Shown: positions 25,622 through 35,847 of the stretch, piece after piece
Layout: each line of letters begins with the position of its first letter
Numbering within the stretch: the first letter of the stretch is position 1
DNA from: Mitsuaria sp. PDC51
GTDB lineage: Bacteria > Pseudomonadota > Gammaproteobacteria > Burkholderiales > Burkholderiaceae_C
DNA: 64,000 nt
Assembly (NCBI RefSeq): GCF_900113225.1
Contig: NZ_FOZE01000001.1
Coordinates: 1,736,001-1,800,000 of the forward strand
Direction of reading: 5' to 3'
Position numbers and translations under genes: made by a program
The notes under the pieces: model-generated
Database searches by the model: none
Told to the model about the DNA's origin: nothing
What the model saw: only the letters and a program-made list of their open reading frames with translations

Positions 25622-27293
25622 GGCGCGCCTCCGCGGTCGCCAGCACGGCGGGCGAGTGGCCGGTCGCCGTGGCCTTCGCCCGCCGACCGAGCCGGCCGGC
25701 CGCGAGGATCGCCACGGCCGCGGTCGCCAGCAGGCTGAGGTCGACGCCCGCCACCGGCCAGTAGCCGGCCGCCAGGGTGCGTCCCAGGTGGTCGCCGGTG
25801 GTGACCGCGTTGGCGACGACCGCCGTCACCGCGCTGGCGGCGATCAGGCCGCACTGCTCGCGCCAGGCCGGGTTCATCCGCGCCCGCGCGACCGCGCCGC
25901 CACGGGTGAAGGCGTGCAGCATCGCCAGGCCCCAGGCGCTCCAGAACACCGTGCGCTCCCAGTCGCCCTTGTCGGCGAGCGACTCCGGCAGCAGCCGGTT
26001 GGCCACCAGCATCGCCATCGTCGCCACCAGCATGCCGGTGACCGTGGTGACCGCCAGCGCATCGACCACGCGGCTGCCCGCGCTGCCCGCCTTCGCATGC
26101 TGCTGCTTGCGTTTCTCGACGAAGAACAGGAAGCCGGTGGCGATGCAGACGCAGCCCAGCAGCCCGCCCAGCACGTACAGCCAGCGCAGCAGCCAGTGAC
26201 GGAAGTGCTGCAGGTGCAGCCCGGTCAGGAACTCGTTGACGCTGTCCACCGCGCTGCGCGGCGGATCCTCGCGCAGCAGCTCGCCGGTGGTCGCCTTGAA
26301 GTGGACGCCTTCGCCGGTCAGCGCGACGCGGTCGGTGCCGGCGCGATAGACGCTGACGTAGGCGTTGGCATCGCCCACATGGCTGACGTAGACGAAACCG
26401 ACGTCGCCCGCCATGCCCTTGGCCTGCCAGCGCCGCTGCGCCTGCGCCACCATCGCGTCCACCGAGGCCATCGGCGCGGCCACGCCGGCGCGCTCGTGCG
26501 GCAGGCCGGTCTCGCGCGCCTCGACGCGCTCGTGCAGCTCGTGCAGTTCATGCAGCTGCGTGTGGGCCACCGGGAAGTAGATGCCCGCGAAGATCACCAG
26601 CCCGGTGAAGGCGAAGAAGAAATGGAAGGGCAGGGCGACCACGCCGGTCAGGTTGTGCAGGTCCAGCACGCTGCGCTGCACGGTCTTGTGGCGGCGGAAG
26701 GTGAAGAACTCCCGGAAGATCTTGCGGTGCATCACAACGCCGCTGACCAGCGCGGCCAGCATCATCAAGGCCGAGAAGCCCACGATCCAGGTGCCCAGGT
26801 CCTTCCATTTCAGGTGCAGGCTGTAATGCAGCGGATAGAAGAACTCGCTGCCCACGCGCAACTGCCCCTGCGGCAGCACGGCGCCGGTGCGCGGGTCCAG
26901 CGCGTGGCTGGCGAAGACGGTCTCGTCCGGGTCCTTCGCGCGCGGCACCTCGAAGCCGGCGAACACCGACACCACCGGATCGCGGTGCGTCGTGTAGGCG
27001 CCCCAGCTGCGCACGACCTCGAAGCGCTCGGGCAGCGGCCCGTCGACGCGGCCGTCGAGCAGCGCGATCGCGTCCTTGTCCGGCTGCATGCGCTCGAAGG
27101 CGGGCTTGAGGATGGTGTCGAAGGACGGCATCGGCTGCGGCGCGAAACGCGACGAGGGGATCGCCCAGCGGTCGATCTCGCGGTCGAACACCGACAGCGA
27201 GCCGAAGAAGAACACCACCATCAGCACGAAGCCCAGCACCAGGCCGAACCAGGTGTGCAGCCAGGCCATCGAGAGCCGGAAATTCTGGAACAC
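25614..27293 (-). CDS. PepSY-associated membrane protein (siderophore reductase-like)
   Basis: A 559-residue inner-membrane protein. Helix 1 is LHTWFGLVLGFVLMVVFFFGSLSVF, and the long periplasmic loops contain PepSY-type segments. Further helices at about 195-215, 240-262, 375-395 and later complete the fold. Conserved His residues next to helices (LHTWFG, HYSLHLKW, LHLQHFRHW) are of the kind that bind heme in the FoxB/PepSY reductase family, so ferric-siderophore reduction is the best guess. The start is GTG at 27293 with AAGGAGC seven bases upstream. The operon leader has Fur-like sites. Confidence 0.85.
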   Translation of the reverse strand: MFQNFRLSMAWLHTWFGLVLGFVLMVVFFFGSLSVFDREIDRWAIPSSRFAPQPMPSFDTILKPAFERMQPDKDAIALLDGRVDGPLPERFEVVRSWGAYTTHRDPVVSVFAGFEVPRAKDPDETVFASHALDPRTGAVLPQGQLRVGSEFFYPLHYSLHLKWKDLGTWIVGFSALMMLAALVSGVVMHRKIFREFFTFRRHKTVQRSVLDLHNLTGVVALPFHFFFAFTGLVIFAGIYFPVAHTQLHELHELHERVEARETGLPHERAGVAAPMASVDAMVAQAQRRWQAKGMAGDVGFVYVSHVGDANAYVSVYRAGTDRVALTGEGVHFKATTGELLREDPPRSAVDSVNEFLTGLHLQHFRHWLLRWLYVLGGLLGCVCIATGFLFFVEKRKQQHAKAGSAGSRVVDALAVTTVTGMLVATMAMLVANRLLPESLADKGDWERTVFWSAWGLAMLHAFTRGGAVARARMNPAWREQCGLIAASAVTAVVANAVTTGDHLGRTLAAGYWPVAGVDLSLLATAAVAILAAGRLGRRAKATATGHSPAVLATAEARHG

Positions 27294-27308
27294 GGGTCGC
27301 TCCTTGTG

Positions 27309-27650
27309 TCAGGCGAGCAGCGCGCGCTGGATCAGCGCCGCCGCCCCGGTCATCAGCCCGCCGCCCGCCAGCAGCACCGCCCAGCACCGGCCGACACGCC
27401 GCGCCGCGAAGGACCACAGGAAGACCACCAGGTAGAGCAGCACCCCGAGGATGGCGGCCAGGTGTTCGGCGTCGTGGAAGGGCATGCCCAGGCCATACAG
27501 CCCGGCATGGACGACGGCGATGAAGCCCCAGCAGAACGCATAGCCGCCGAGGACCGCCGCGCCGATGCGCGACAGCAGCGCCAGCGGCGGGAGCCGGCCC
27601 GGCGCGCGGGAGGGCGTGGGAGCGAGGTCGGTCATGGCGGCCGAGGGCAT
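27309..27650 (-). CDS. DUF3649 membrane protein
   Basis: First gene of the three-gene iron-related operon; 113 residues from ATG 27650. Three helices are predicted (about 27-50, 55-75 and 85-105), with a conserved aromatic GYAFCWGF and a MPFHDAEHLAAILG segment containing two His that could bind metal or heme. A later ATG at 27635 is an equally possible start, as neither has a clear ribosome-binding site. The PepSY gene begins 15 bases after its stop. Confidence 0.82.
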   Translation of the reverse strand: MPSAAMTDLAPTPSRAPGRLPPLALLSRIGAAVLGGYAFCWGFIAVVHAGLYGLGMPFHDAEHLAAILGVLLYLVVFLWSFAARRVGRCWAVLLAGGGLMTGAAALIQRALLA

Positions 27651-27659
27651 GAAGCGCTG

Positions 27660-27721
27660 TTGCAAATGCGAGGCATTATCGTCTTGTCAATGACTCAGAT
27701 GCATGTAATTCGCATTTGCAA
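27660..27721 (-). promoter_or_regulatory. Fur-type operator region of the PepSY operon
   Basis: A perfect 12-bp inverted repeat, TTGCAAATGCGA (27660-27671) and TCGCATTTGCAA (27710-27721), flanks a 38-base centre. On the minus strand the outer arm continues as TTGCAAATGCGAATTACAT and the inner one as GATAATGCCTCGCATTTGC, both close to Fur boxes (GATAATGATTCTCATTTGC type). A -35-like TTGACA lies between them (27690-27685). Iron repression fits the downstream genes. Confidence 0.7.
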
Positions 27722-27745
27722 TAGCAGGTTTTTGTGGACGGGCGC

Positions 27746-27775
27746 AAAAAAGAAGCGCTCCCTGGGGAGCGCTTC
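27746..27775 (-). terminator. Terminator of pyrD
   Basis: GAAGCGCTCC-CTGG-GGAGCGCTTC with A6 on its left, giving a T6 run on the minus strand 26 bases after the pyrD stop. Confidence 0.92.
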
Positions 27776-27800
27776 GGTCGTGCGGGGAGGCGGGGCGGCG

Positions 27801-28841
27801 TCAGAGCCGCGCCATCGCCCGGGCGCATTCCGGCACCAGGGCCGGGCCCTTGTAGATCAGGCCGGTGTAGAGCTGGACCAGGTCGGCGCCGGCCTGCAGC
27901 TTCGCGCGTGCGTCCTCGCCGCTGAGCACGCCACCCACGCCGATGATGGGATAACCGCTGCCCAGCGCCGCGCGCAGCAGGCGGATGACGCGATTACTGG
28001 CCTCGAAGACCGGCGCGCCCGACAGGCCACCGGTTTCGCCGGCATGCGGCAGGCCCTGCACCGCCTCGCGGGCGATCGTCGTGTTGGTTGCGATCACGCC
28101 GTCGATGCCATGGCGCTTCAGGCTCGCGGCGATCACCGCCACCTGGTCCTCGTCCAGGTCGGGCGCGATCTTCACGAACAGCGGCACCTGCCGGCCGCTC
28201 TCGTCCTGCAGCGCCAGCCGGCGCGCCTGCAGCGGCCCGAGCAGCGCATCCAGGGCCTCGTCGCTCTGCAGCTGGCGCAGGTTCTTGGTGTTGGGGCTGG
28301 AGATGTTGACGGTGATGTAGTCCGCGTGCGGGAACACGCCTTCCAGGCCGATCAGGTAGTCGTCGACGGCGCGCTCGATCGGCGTGACCGCGTTCTTGCC
28401 GATGTTCAGGCCCAGCAGCCCGCCGTGGTGGCGGAAGCTGTGCGAGCGCTTCACGTTGGCGATGAAGGCGTCCAGTCCCTCGTTGTTGAAGCCCAGGCGA
28501 TTGATCAGCGCCTGCCTGGCCGGCAGGCGGAACATGCGCGGCTTGTCGTTGCCCGGCTGCGCCTTGGGCGTGACGGTGCCCACCTCGATGAAGCCGAAGC
28601 CCATCGCGCCCAGGCCGTCGATGCAGCGGCCGTTCTTGTCCAGGCCGGCGGCCAGACCGATGCGATTGGGGAACTTCAGGCCGGCGACGGTCACCGGATC
28701 GGCGACCCGCGCCTGCGCCCAGGTGCACTGGGCGGGCGTGTTCTGGAGTCGGGCGATGCTGCCCAGGGTCAGTTCGTGCGCGTGTTCGGGATCCAGGCCG
28801 AACAGGAAGGGACGGGCGAAGCCGTAGGGGATGAGGGCCAT
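27801..28841 (-). CDS. pyrD: Dihydroorotate dehydrogenase (quinone), class 2
   Basis: A 346-residue membrane-associated flavoenzyme that oxidises dihydroorotate to orotate with ubiquinone, the fourth step of pyrimidine synthesis. The N-terminal helices ([19 protein letters not shown]) are the quinone and membrane lid that define class 2. The FMN barrel has [15 protein letters not shown], the catalytic-Ser region [20 protein letters not shown] and [15 protein letters not shown] 28841 gives the conserved N-terminus. A GACAAT -10 box ends 11 bases before it, so the leader is only a few bases. Confidence 0.96.
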   Translation of the reverse strand: MALIPYGFARPFLFGLDPEHAHELTLGSIARLQNTPAQCTWAQARVADPVTVAGLKFPNRIGLAAGLDKNGRCIDGLGAMGFGFIEVGTVTPKAQPGNDKPRMFRLPARQALINRLGFNNEGLDAFIANVKRSHSFRHHGGLLGLNIGKNAVTPIERAVDDYLIGLEGVFPHADYITVNISSPNTKNLRQLQSDEALDALLGPLQARRLALQDESGRQVPLFVKIAPDLDEDQVAVIAASLKRHGIDGVIATNTTIAREAVQGLPHAGETGGLSGAPVFEASNRVIRLLRAALGSGYPIIGVGGVLSGEDARAKLQAGADLVQLYTGLIYKGPALVPECARAMARL

Positions 28842-28852
28842 GATGGGGCGGC

Positions 28853-28858
28853 ATTGTC
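28853..28858 (-). promoter_or_regulatory. -10 box of pyrD
   Basis: GACAAT on the minus strand, 11 bases before the ATG. No ribosome-binding site is apparent. Confidence 0.45.
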
Positions 28859-28973
28859 TCATCGCGCCCTTGTCGGGCCGGTCGCGCCTAGGCTCCGCGT
28901 GCGAACGGTGATGGGGGACTCGCCCTAGCTCCAACGGGCCCGGGCCCGGACGGGCACGCCGCCCGAGCCGGTT

Positions 28974-29936
28974 TCACGGGGCGTCCGCCGGGTCGTCGGG
29001 GCGATCCCAGGGCGGCACGTCCCCCCATCGCTCGACACAGAAATCGATCAGCGCCCGGACCTTGGGACTCGGAAAGCGGCTGGGCAGATAGACCGCGTAG
29101 AGCGTGTCCGCCTCGGCCGGCCCGCCCAGCGGCGTCCAGTCGGGGAGCAGGGCGGTGAGGCGGCCGGCGCGCAGGTCGCGGCCGATGGCGTAGGTCGGCA
29201 GCACCGCCAGGCCCATGCCGGCGAGCGCGGCCACGCGCAGCGATTCGCTGCTGTTGGCGGTCAGGCCGCTCTCGAAGCGCAGCGCGCCGGAGATCTCGAC
29301 CTCGGCCTCGCCCCGCTCCGGGTGGCGGAAGCGCCAGCGCTCCGGCGCGTGCAGGTAGCCGAAGCGCAGGCAGCGGTGGTCCGCCAGCTCGGCGACCGAG
29401 GTCGGCGTGCCCTGCGCCGCGAGGTAGGCCGGCGATGCGCACAGCACGAAACGGATGTCCGCCAGCTTGCGTGCGACCAGGCCGGGGCTCGGCCGGCCGG
29501 TGAGCCGCAGCACCAGATCGAAACCTTCCTCGGCCAGGTCGACGTAGCGGTCGTTGAGCCCCAGCACCACCTGCAACTGCGGATGGCGAGCGCAGAACTC
29601 GGTGAGCAGCGCCGTGAATTGCAGGTTGCCGAACGCGGTGGACGTGCTCAGGCGCAGCACGCCGCGGGGCTGCTCGCGCTGGCCGGCGAGCTCGGCATCC
29701 AGCGCCTGCGCCTCCTCGAGCAACCGCAGCGCGCGCTCGTACACGCCGCGTCCCTCGGCGGTGGGGCTGATGCTGCGGGTGGTCCGATGCAGCAGCCGGG
29801 TGCCCAGCTGCTGCTCCAGTCGCGCGACCTGCTTGCTGACGGCGGACTTGGTCGCGCCCAGCAGCTTGGCCGCCCCCGAGAAGCTGCGCGCGTCGACAAC
29901 GCGGGCAAAGGCCTGCAGGTCTTCCAGGCGTCCCAT
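28974..29936 (-). CDS. LysR-family transcriptional regulator
   Basis: A 320-residue regulator. The N-terminal winged helix (about 1-60) has FARVVDARSFSGAAKLLGATKSAVSKQVARLEQQLGTRLLHRTTR, shown here only as a region at residues 10-54 with the usual A/S-rich recognition helix. The effector domain (about 88-300) is of the type that controls metabolic or efflux genes. It diverges from an EamA transporter across 113 bases, the classic arrangement in which the regulator controls the neighbour and itself. The inducer is unknown. Confidence 0.93.
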   Translation of the reverse strand: MGRLEDLQAFARVVDARSFSGAAKLLGATKSAVSKQVARLEQQLGTRLLHRTTRSISPTAEGRGVYERALRLLEEAQALDAELAGQREQPRGVLRLSTSTAFGNLQFTALLTEFCARHPQLQVVLGLNDRYVDLAEEGFDLVLRLTGRPSPGLVARKLADIRFVLCASPAYLAAQGTPTSVAELADHRCLRFGYLHAPERWRFRHPERGEAEVEISGALRFESGLTANSSESLRVAALAGMGLAVLPTYAIGRDLRAGRLTALLPDWTPLGGPAEADTLYAVYLPSRFPSPKVRALIDFCVERWGDVPPWDRPDDPADAP

Positions 29937-30049
29937 GGCGGTCTCCGATTGTTCTCGATCTGGAAACTCTAAAACGAAAGTAGAGCGGATTGTGTCCGAA
30001 GCGGCGCGTTTCTAGAGTGCGTCCATTGATCTTCGGAAAGGAACTGGCC

Positions 30050-30976
30050 ATGACGACTGCCACCCACGGCGCTCTGCCGACCCCGTCGACCGCGGGCGCG
30101 GATCGGCTCGGCGCGCTGGTCGCGCTGAGCCTGCCGGCGCTCTTCATCCTGCTGTGGAGCACCGGCTACCTCGCCGGCAAGCTGGCGCTGCCGCACGCCG
30201 GTCCGTTCACCCTGCTCGCGCTGCGCTTCGGGCTGGCCGCGGTGGTGCTGCTCGGCGTGTCGGCGGCGACCGGCGCGCCGTGGCCGAAGACGCCGCGGGC
30301 CTGGATCCACCTCGGCGTGGTCGGCTTGTTGATGCAGGTGCTGCACTTCTCCGGCGTCTACTGCGCGATCGCCTGGGGGCTGCCCACCGGCGTGGCCGCG
30401 CTGCTGATCGGCCTGATGCCGCTGGCCACCGCGCTGGGCGCGCACCTGTGGCTGGCCGAGCGCCTGAGCGCGCGCCAGTGGCTGGGCATGTTGGGCGGCC
30501 TGGCGGGCGTGGCGCTGGTCATCGCGGACCGCCCCCTGGGCGGTGGCGCCTGGCAGGCCTATGGCGCCGGGTTGCTCGGCCTGGTGGGGCTGGTGGCCGG
30601 CACGCTGTACCAGAAGCGCTTTTGCGCCGGCATGGACCTGCGCACCGGCAGCGGCATCCAGATGACGGTCTCGGCGCTCGCGGTGACGGCCCTGGCGCTG
30701 TGGCGCGAGCCCGGCGTGGCGGACTGGAGCGCCGAGCTGATCGGCGCGACGCTGTGGCTGGGCCTGGTCAACTCGATCGGCGCCTTCAGCCTGATGTTCG
30801 TGATGATCCGGCGCGGTCAGGCGGCGGCGGTGGCGCGGCTGTTCTACCTGATCCCCGGCGTCTCGGCGCTGATGGGCGTGGCGCTGCTGGACGAGCACCT
30901 GGGCGCGCTGTCGCTGGCCGGTTTCGTCGTCGCGGCCGCGGCGGTGGGGCTGGCGTCGATGAAGCGGGGCGGTTGA
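30050..30976 (+). CDS. DMT-superfamily transporter (EamA, RhtA-like)
   Basis: A 308-residue inner-membrane exporter with ten predicted helices in two EamA repeats. The first contains FILLWSTGYLAGKLALPHAGPFTLLALRF in its first and second helices (about 24-52); the second begins near residue 160. Such proteins export amino acids or other metabolites. The ATG is fixed by GGAAAGGA 7 bases upstream. The divergent LysR gene probably regulates it; the substrate cannot be deduced. Confidence 0.9.
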   Translation: MTTATHGALPTPSTAGADRLGALVALSLPALFILLWSTGYLAGKLALPHAGPFTLLALRFGLAAVVLLGVSAATGAPWPKTPRAWIHLGVVGLLMQVLHFSGVYCAIAWGLPTGVAALLIGLMPLATALGAHLWLAERLSARQWLGMLGGLAGVALVIADRPLGGGAWQAYGAGLLGLVGLVAGTLYQKRFCAGMDLRTGSGIQMTVSALAVTALALWREPGVADWSAELIGATLWLGLVNSIGAFSLMFVMIRRGQAAAVARLFYLIPGVSALMGVALLDEHLGALSLAGFVVAAAAVGLASMKRGG

Positions 30977-30998
30977 TGTCCGGGATTGCGCGGCGGCG

Positions 30999-31004
30999 GA
31001 TAAT
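30999..31004 (+). promoter_or_regulatory. -10 box of aroG
   Basis: GATAAT, 51 bases before the ATG at 31056. A TTGATG at 30973-30978 is 20 bases upstream, longer than ideal spacing. Confidence 0.45.
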
Positions 31005-31055
31005 CGCCGCTTCCTTTTTCGCGTTTCCGTGTCCGAGAGGGCACGCGCCGCCGCC

Positions 31056-32189
<1,134 letters not shown>

Positions 32190-32204
32190 GCGGCGTGCCG
32201 AGCC

Positions 32205-32633
32205 GTGTGGGACACGCTGACGGCGTTGGCGGCCCATCCCTGGGCCTACCCCGCGTTCTCGGTCGTGCACTTGATCGGGCTGGGCGCGCTGTTCGGCGGC
32301 CTGCTCGTCTTTGAACTGCGCGCGCTGGGCGCGCGTCGCGAGCTCGATCCCGGCGCGCTGGCGCGACTGGCGATTCCCACGGCGCTGGCGGGCTTCGCGC
32401 TGTGCGCCGTCTCCGGCGCAGCCATGTTCGCGACCCAGCCGCAGGAGCTGTGGGTCAATCCGGCGCTGCGGGTGAAGCTCGCGCTGATCGCTGTGGCGGG
32501 CCTGAACGCGGCCTGGTTCCACTGGCGCGGCGGCGTGCGGGCGCAGGACCGCCTGGGCCGCTGGCAATGCCTGCTGTCGTTGGGGATTTGGGTCGCTGTC
32601 ATCATCTGCGGGCGCTGGATCGCCTTCGTCTGA
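32205..32633 (+). CDS. DUF6644-type four-helix membrane protein, CopD-like
   Basis: A 142-residue inner-membrane protein with four predicted helices (about 16-37, 55-76, 88-105 and 122-141). The His in SVVHLIGLGALFGGLLVFELR (residue 22) and a second His in AAWFHWRGG (106) are placed like metal- or heme-binding residues in the CopD and cytochrome-b-like families. The start is GTG at 32205 and the gene follows aroG by 15 bases. A DUF6152 protein gene lies 55 bases downstream, and these two families often occur together. The function is not established. Confidence 0.78.
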   Translation: MWDTLTALAAHPWAYPAFSVVHLIGLGALFGGLLVFELRALGARRELDPGALARLAIPTALAGFALCAVSGAAMFATQPQELWVNPALRVKLALIAVAGLNAAWFHWRGGVRAQDRLGRWQCLLSLGIWVAVIICGRWIAFV

Positions 32634-32688
32634 CGTCCTTCCCGCCAGCGCGTCCTTCAGGTCCTTCACGCCCTTCAAGGAGGCTTCG

Positions 32689-33162
32689 ATGGAACGTCGT
32701 CTGTTGCTGGCCGCGCTCGCGGCCGCGCCCCTGATGCCCGCCGCCGTCCGCGCCCACCATGGGTGGAGCGGCTTCGACCAGGACCGCCCGCTGTACCTGG
32801 AGGGCCGCGCGGCCAGGGTGACCTGGCGCAATCCGCATGTGGAGCTGGATCTGGAGGTGCCGGAGCGGCTCGTGCTGCCGGCCGACCTGAAGCAGCGGGT
32901 CCTGCCCAAGCAGACGACCGCCGTCGACGGCGAGGCCCTGCTCGCGAAGACGCAGGTGCCGACGCGGCGCGACCGGCGCTGGGAGGTCGAGCTGGCGCCG
33001 CTGACGCGGCTGGAGGCCTGGCAGGTCGAAGAGATCAGACCTGGCACCCAGGTGTCGGTGATCGGCTTCGCCGCCCCGGGCGAGCAGGGCGCGGCGGTGC
33101 TGCGGGCGGAGTACCTGTTCGTCGGCGGGAAGGTGTACGGGCTGCGGTCGTCGCCCGCCTGA
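32689..33162 (+). CDS. DUF6152 secreted protein with predicted N-terminal His-His
   Basis: A 157-residue periplasmic protein. A 22-residue signal peptide begins MERRLLLAAL and ends AVRA. Cleavage there gives a mature protein starting HHGWSGFD, the family's conserved start. A second conserved element is WRNPHVELDLEV, with His50. An N-terminal His plus an internal His on a beta-sandwich is how copper is held in CopC, PmoB and lytic polysaccharide monooxygenases; whether that is so here is inference. A good AAGGAGG lies 6 bases before the ATG. It follows a CopD-like membrane protein. Confidence 0.85.
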   Translation: MERRLLLAALAAAPLMPAAVRAHHGWSGFDQDRPLYLEGRAARVTWRNPHVELDLEVPERLVLPADLKQRVLPKQTTAVDGEALLAKTQVPTRRDRRWEVELAPLTRLEAWQVEEIRPGTQVSVIGFAAPGEQGAAVLRAEYLFVGGKVYGLRSSPA

Positions 33163-33170
33163 GCGGCGGA

Positions 33171-33176
33171 GATAAT
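33171..33176 (+). promoter_or_regulatory. -10 box of rpiA
   Basis: GATAAT directly after the DUF6152 stop and 61 bases before the rpiA ATG. Confidence 0.45.
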
Positions 33177-33237
33177 CCCGCCTTTCCTCTCCCGCCAGTT
33201 TTCCGGCCCTCTACGACGAGCCGTCGCTCGCCCCTCC

Positions 33238-33897
33238 ATGACCCAAGACGAATTGAAGACCCTGGTCGGCCAGGCCGCATTGCAGTACGTGACGCCGGAC
33301 ACGGTGGTGGGCGTGGGCACCGGCTCGACGGTGGACAAGTTCATCGACGCGCTGGCCGCCAGCGGCGTGCGCATCGCCGGCGCGGTGTCCAGCTCGGTGC
33401 GCAGCACCGAGCGCATGAAGGCGCTGGGCATCCCGGTGCTGGACGCGTCGGAGGTCGAGTCGCTGCAGGTCTACATCGACGGCGCCGACGAGATCGACCG
33501 CCAGGGCCACATGATCAAGGGCGGCGGCGCGGCGCTGACGCGCGAGAAGATCGTGGCCGACCTGGCCCAGACCTTTGTCTGCATCGCCGACGAGAGCAAG
33601 CTGGTCGACGTGCTGGGCGCGTTTCCGCTGCCGGTCGAGGTGATCCCGATGGCCGCCGCGCAGATCGCGCGCCGCTTCCGCGCGATGGGCGCCGAGCCGG
33701 TGCTGCGCCAGGATTGCGTGACCGACAACAGCTGCCGCATCCTGGACGTCAAGGGCCTGCGGATCACCGATCCCGCCGCCTTCGAGGCCGAGGTCAGCCA
33801 ATGGCCCGGCGTGGTCACCGTCGGCGTCTTCGCCCGCAACAAGGCGGGCGTGTGCCTGCTGGGCACGGCGCAGGGCGTGAAGACGATGACCTTCTGA
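33238..33897 (+). CDS. rpiA: Ribose-5-phosphate isomerase A
   Basis: A 219-residue enzyme that interconverts ribose 5-phosphate and ribulose 5-phosphate in the pentose phosphate pathway. Motifs: VGTGST (26-31) for phosphate binding, DGADE (81-85) with catalytic Asp, and [11 protein letters not shown] (94-104) with the catalytic Glu and Lys. The C-terminal part ([11 protein letters not shown]) is complete. It has its own -10 box and is convergent with the chemoreceptor gene. Confidence 0.97.
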   Translation: MTQDELKTLVGQAALQYVTPDTVVGVGTGSTVDKFIDALAASGVRIAGAVSSSVRSTERMKALGIPVLDASEVESLQVYIDGADEIDRQGHMIKGGGAALTREKIVADLAQTFVCIADESKLVDVLGAFPLPVEVIPMAAAQIARRFRAMGAEPVLRQDCVTDNSCRILDVKGLRITDPAAFEAEVSQWPGVVTVGVFARNKAGVCLLGTAQGVKTMTF

Positions 33898-33949
33898 CCG
33901 GCGCCTGACCGCCCGCCTCACGGAGCGGAGGGCGGCGACGCTGTCGACC

Positions 33950-35500
33950 TCAGCGCAGGCGGAACACCGAGATCGCGCCGGCCAGCCGCTGCGACTGCTC
34001 CTTGAGGCTCTCGGCCGCGGCGGCCGACTCCTCCACCAGCGCCGCGTTCTGCTGCGTCATCTGGTCCAACTGGCCGATGGCCGCGTTGACCTGCTGGATG
34101 CCGTCGCTCTGCTCGCGCGAGGCGGCGCTGATCTCGCCGATGATGTCGGCCACGCGCTGCACGCTGGCGACGATCTCGGTCATCGCGCCGCCGGCGTCCT
34201 CGACCAGGCGCGAGCCCGATTCCACGCGCTCGACGCTGGCGCCGATCAGCGTCTTGATCTCCTTGGCGGCCTCGGCGCTGCGCTGCGCGAGCGAGCGCAC
34301 CTCGCTGGCGACCACCGCGAAGCCGCGGCCCTGCTCACCGGCACGGGCGGCTTCCACGGCCGCGTTCAGGGCCAGGATGTTGGTCTGGAAGGCGATGCCG
34401 TCGATGGTGCCGATGATGTCGGCGATGCGGCGCGAGCTCTCGCTGATCTCGCCCATGGTCGCCACCACCTGGCCCATCACCGAGCCGCCGCGCTGCGCGG
34501 TCTCCGCGGCCGAGCTCGACAGCTGGTTGGCCGTCATCGCCGAATCCGCGGTCTGGCGCACGGTGCCCGTCAGCTGCGTCATCGAGGCCGCGACCTCCTG
34601 CAGGTTGGAGGCGGTCTGCTCGGTGCGCGCGCTCAGGTCGTGGTTGCCGGTGGCGATCTCGGCGCTGGCGGTGCCGATGCTCTCGGCGGAGCCGCGCACG
34701 TCGCCGATCAGCTTGAGCAGCTGCGCCTGCATGCCGCCCAGCGAGCCCAGCAGCTTGCCGGTCTCGTCACGGCCGCCGGCCGGCACCGGCCGGGTCAGGT
34801 TGAAGTGGGCGATGGCGTCGGCGACCTCGGCCGCGCCCTGCAGCGGGCGGGTGATGGAGCGCGTCAGCGCGACCGCGAACCAGGCGCCCAGGCCCAGCGC
34901 GACCAGCGAGAACACCAGCAGCGCCGTGCGCGCGCGGCGGTTGGTCGCGTCGAGCTGCAGGGCGGCCTCGTCCAGCAGGCTGCGCTTGTGCTGCACGATG
35001 GCCTGGATCGCTTCCTGGAACCGGCCCGCGGCGGGCTGGAAGTCGCGGTCGAAGATCTCGCGCGCCTTCTCGGCGTCTCCACTCTTCTTGCTGGCGGCCA
35101 CCGCGTCGCGCGAACTCAGGTAGCCCTTGCGGGCCTCGCTGAGCGTGTCGAACATCCGGCGCTCGTCCGGCGTGACCATGTAGCCGTCGAGCCGCTTCTG
35201 CAGCTCGCCCGACTGCCGGGTCGACTCGGCCGAGGTCGCGGCGAAGAACTGGGCGAGGCTGGGGTCGGCGCTGACGGCGATCGCGCTGGTGCGGTTCACG
35301 CCGTTGGTGATGTTGCGGTACCAGTCGGAGGCGACGCGCTCGGCGGCCAGGTCCTGGTTGAGCATCACGTCGGTCTCGGCGGCCACGCGGCCCAGCGCCA
35401 GGTAGCTCAGGCCCGAGCCGACGAAGGCGATCAGCAGTACCAGGCCCAGCACCACGCCGAGCCGCTGGCCGATCGATCGGCCGGCGACGAGATGAATCAT
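33950..35500 (-). CDS. Methyl-accepting chemotaxis protein
   Basis: A 516-residue chemoreceptor. The first membrane helix is at about 12-32. A periplasmic four-helix-bundle sensor (about 33-190, with [20 protein letters not shown]) follows, then the second helix (about 192-212), a HAMP domain, and the signalling domain with the conserved hairpin tip ending in [36 protein letters not shown] (around residues 355-390). It lacks a C-terminal CheR-binding pentapeptide. Start 35500 is chosen over a longer frame because GGGGGAC lies just upstream and a sigma28-type promoter lies about 85 bases before it. The ligand is unknown. Confidence 0.95.
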   Translation of the reverse strand: MIHLVAGRSIGQRLGVVLGLVLLIAFVGSGLSYLALGRVAAETDVMLNQDLAAERVASDWYRNITNGVNRTSAIAVSADPSLAQFFAATSAESTRQSGELQKRLDGYMVTPDERRMFDTLSEARKGYLSSRDAVAASKKSGDAEKAREIFDRDFQPAAGRFQEAIQAIVQHKRSLLDEAALQLDATNRRARTALLVFSLVALGLGAWFAVALTRSITRPLQGAAEVADAIAHFNLTRPVPAGGRDETGKLLGSLGGMQAQLLKLIGDVRGSAESIGTASAEIATGNHDLSARTEQTASNLQEVAASMTQLTGTVRQTADSAMTANQLSSSAAETAQRGGSVMGQVVATMGEISESSRRIADIIGTIDGIAFQTNILALNAAVEAARAGEQGRGFAVVASEVRSLAQRSAEAAKEIKTLIGASVERVESGSRLVEDAGGAMTEIVASVQRVADIIGEISAASREQSDGIQQVNAAIGQLDQMTQQNAALVEESAAAAESLKEQSQRLAGAISVFRLR

Positions 35501-35847
35501 GGATGTCCCCCAAAGATGTCGATGTGCGTTGATGGACCCGCGCCCTGGCGGGCGCGGGACGCCCTTGACGGCGTTTCCGCTCCATATCGACGCCGGCGCC
35601 CGGAACTTGAATGACGGCGGGGACGCGGCCCGGCGAATGGGCCTGCGGTGCGTCATCCGTCACGCCCGGGCGGGGGCTGCCGCCCCGTCCGATCCGAGCC
35701 ACCGCGCGGTCGTTCCCGCTTGATCCTCCGCAAGAGGGATCTCACTCCCCCGTCGGCTCCCCCAAGGTTGGCAAGTCGACGGCCGCGTCCGGTGGCAGAG
35801 TCGTCGCCTGGGACGAGCAGGACTCGTCATCGAAGCTGGAGAAGGCA
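35501..35847. other. Divergent intergenic region between the chemoreceptor and the coiled-coil gene
   Basis: 347 bases without a gene. It holds the sigma28-type promoter for the chemoreceptor (listed separately) and an imperfect inverted repeat GATCCTC / GAGGGATC at 35722-35741. No other site or RNA is recognised. Confidence 0.6.
35584..35610 (-). promoter_or_regulatory. Sigma28 (FliA) promoter of the chemoreceptor gene
   Basis: On the minus strand TCAAGTTC, 11 bases, then GTCGATAT. This fits the flagellar consensus TAAAGTTT-N11-GCCGATAA in length and in most key bases. Transcription would begin near 35577, about 77 bases before the start codon. Confidence 0.7.

Noticed and set aside
24540-28928. 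A plus-strand open frame of about 1,460 codons opposite the PepSY operon and pyrD
   Set aside because: It runs through a terminator and the Fur sites, is built of low-complexity Arg/Gln/His, and opposes well-recognised genes.
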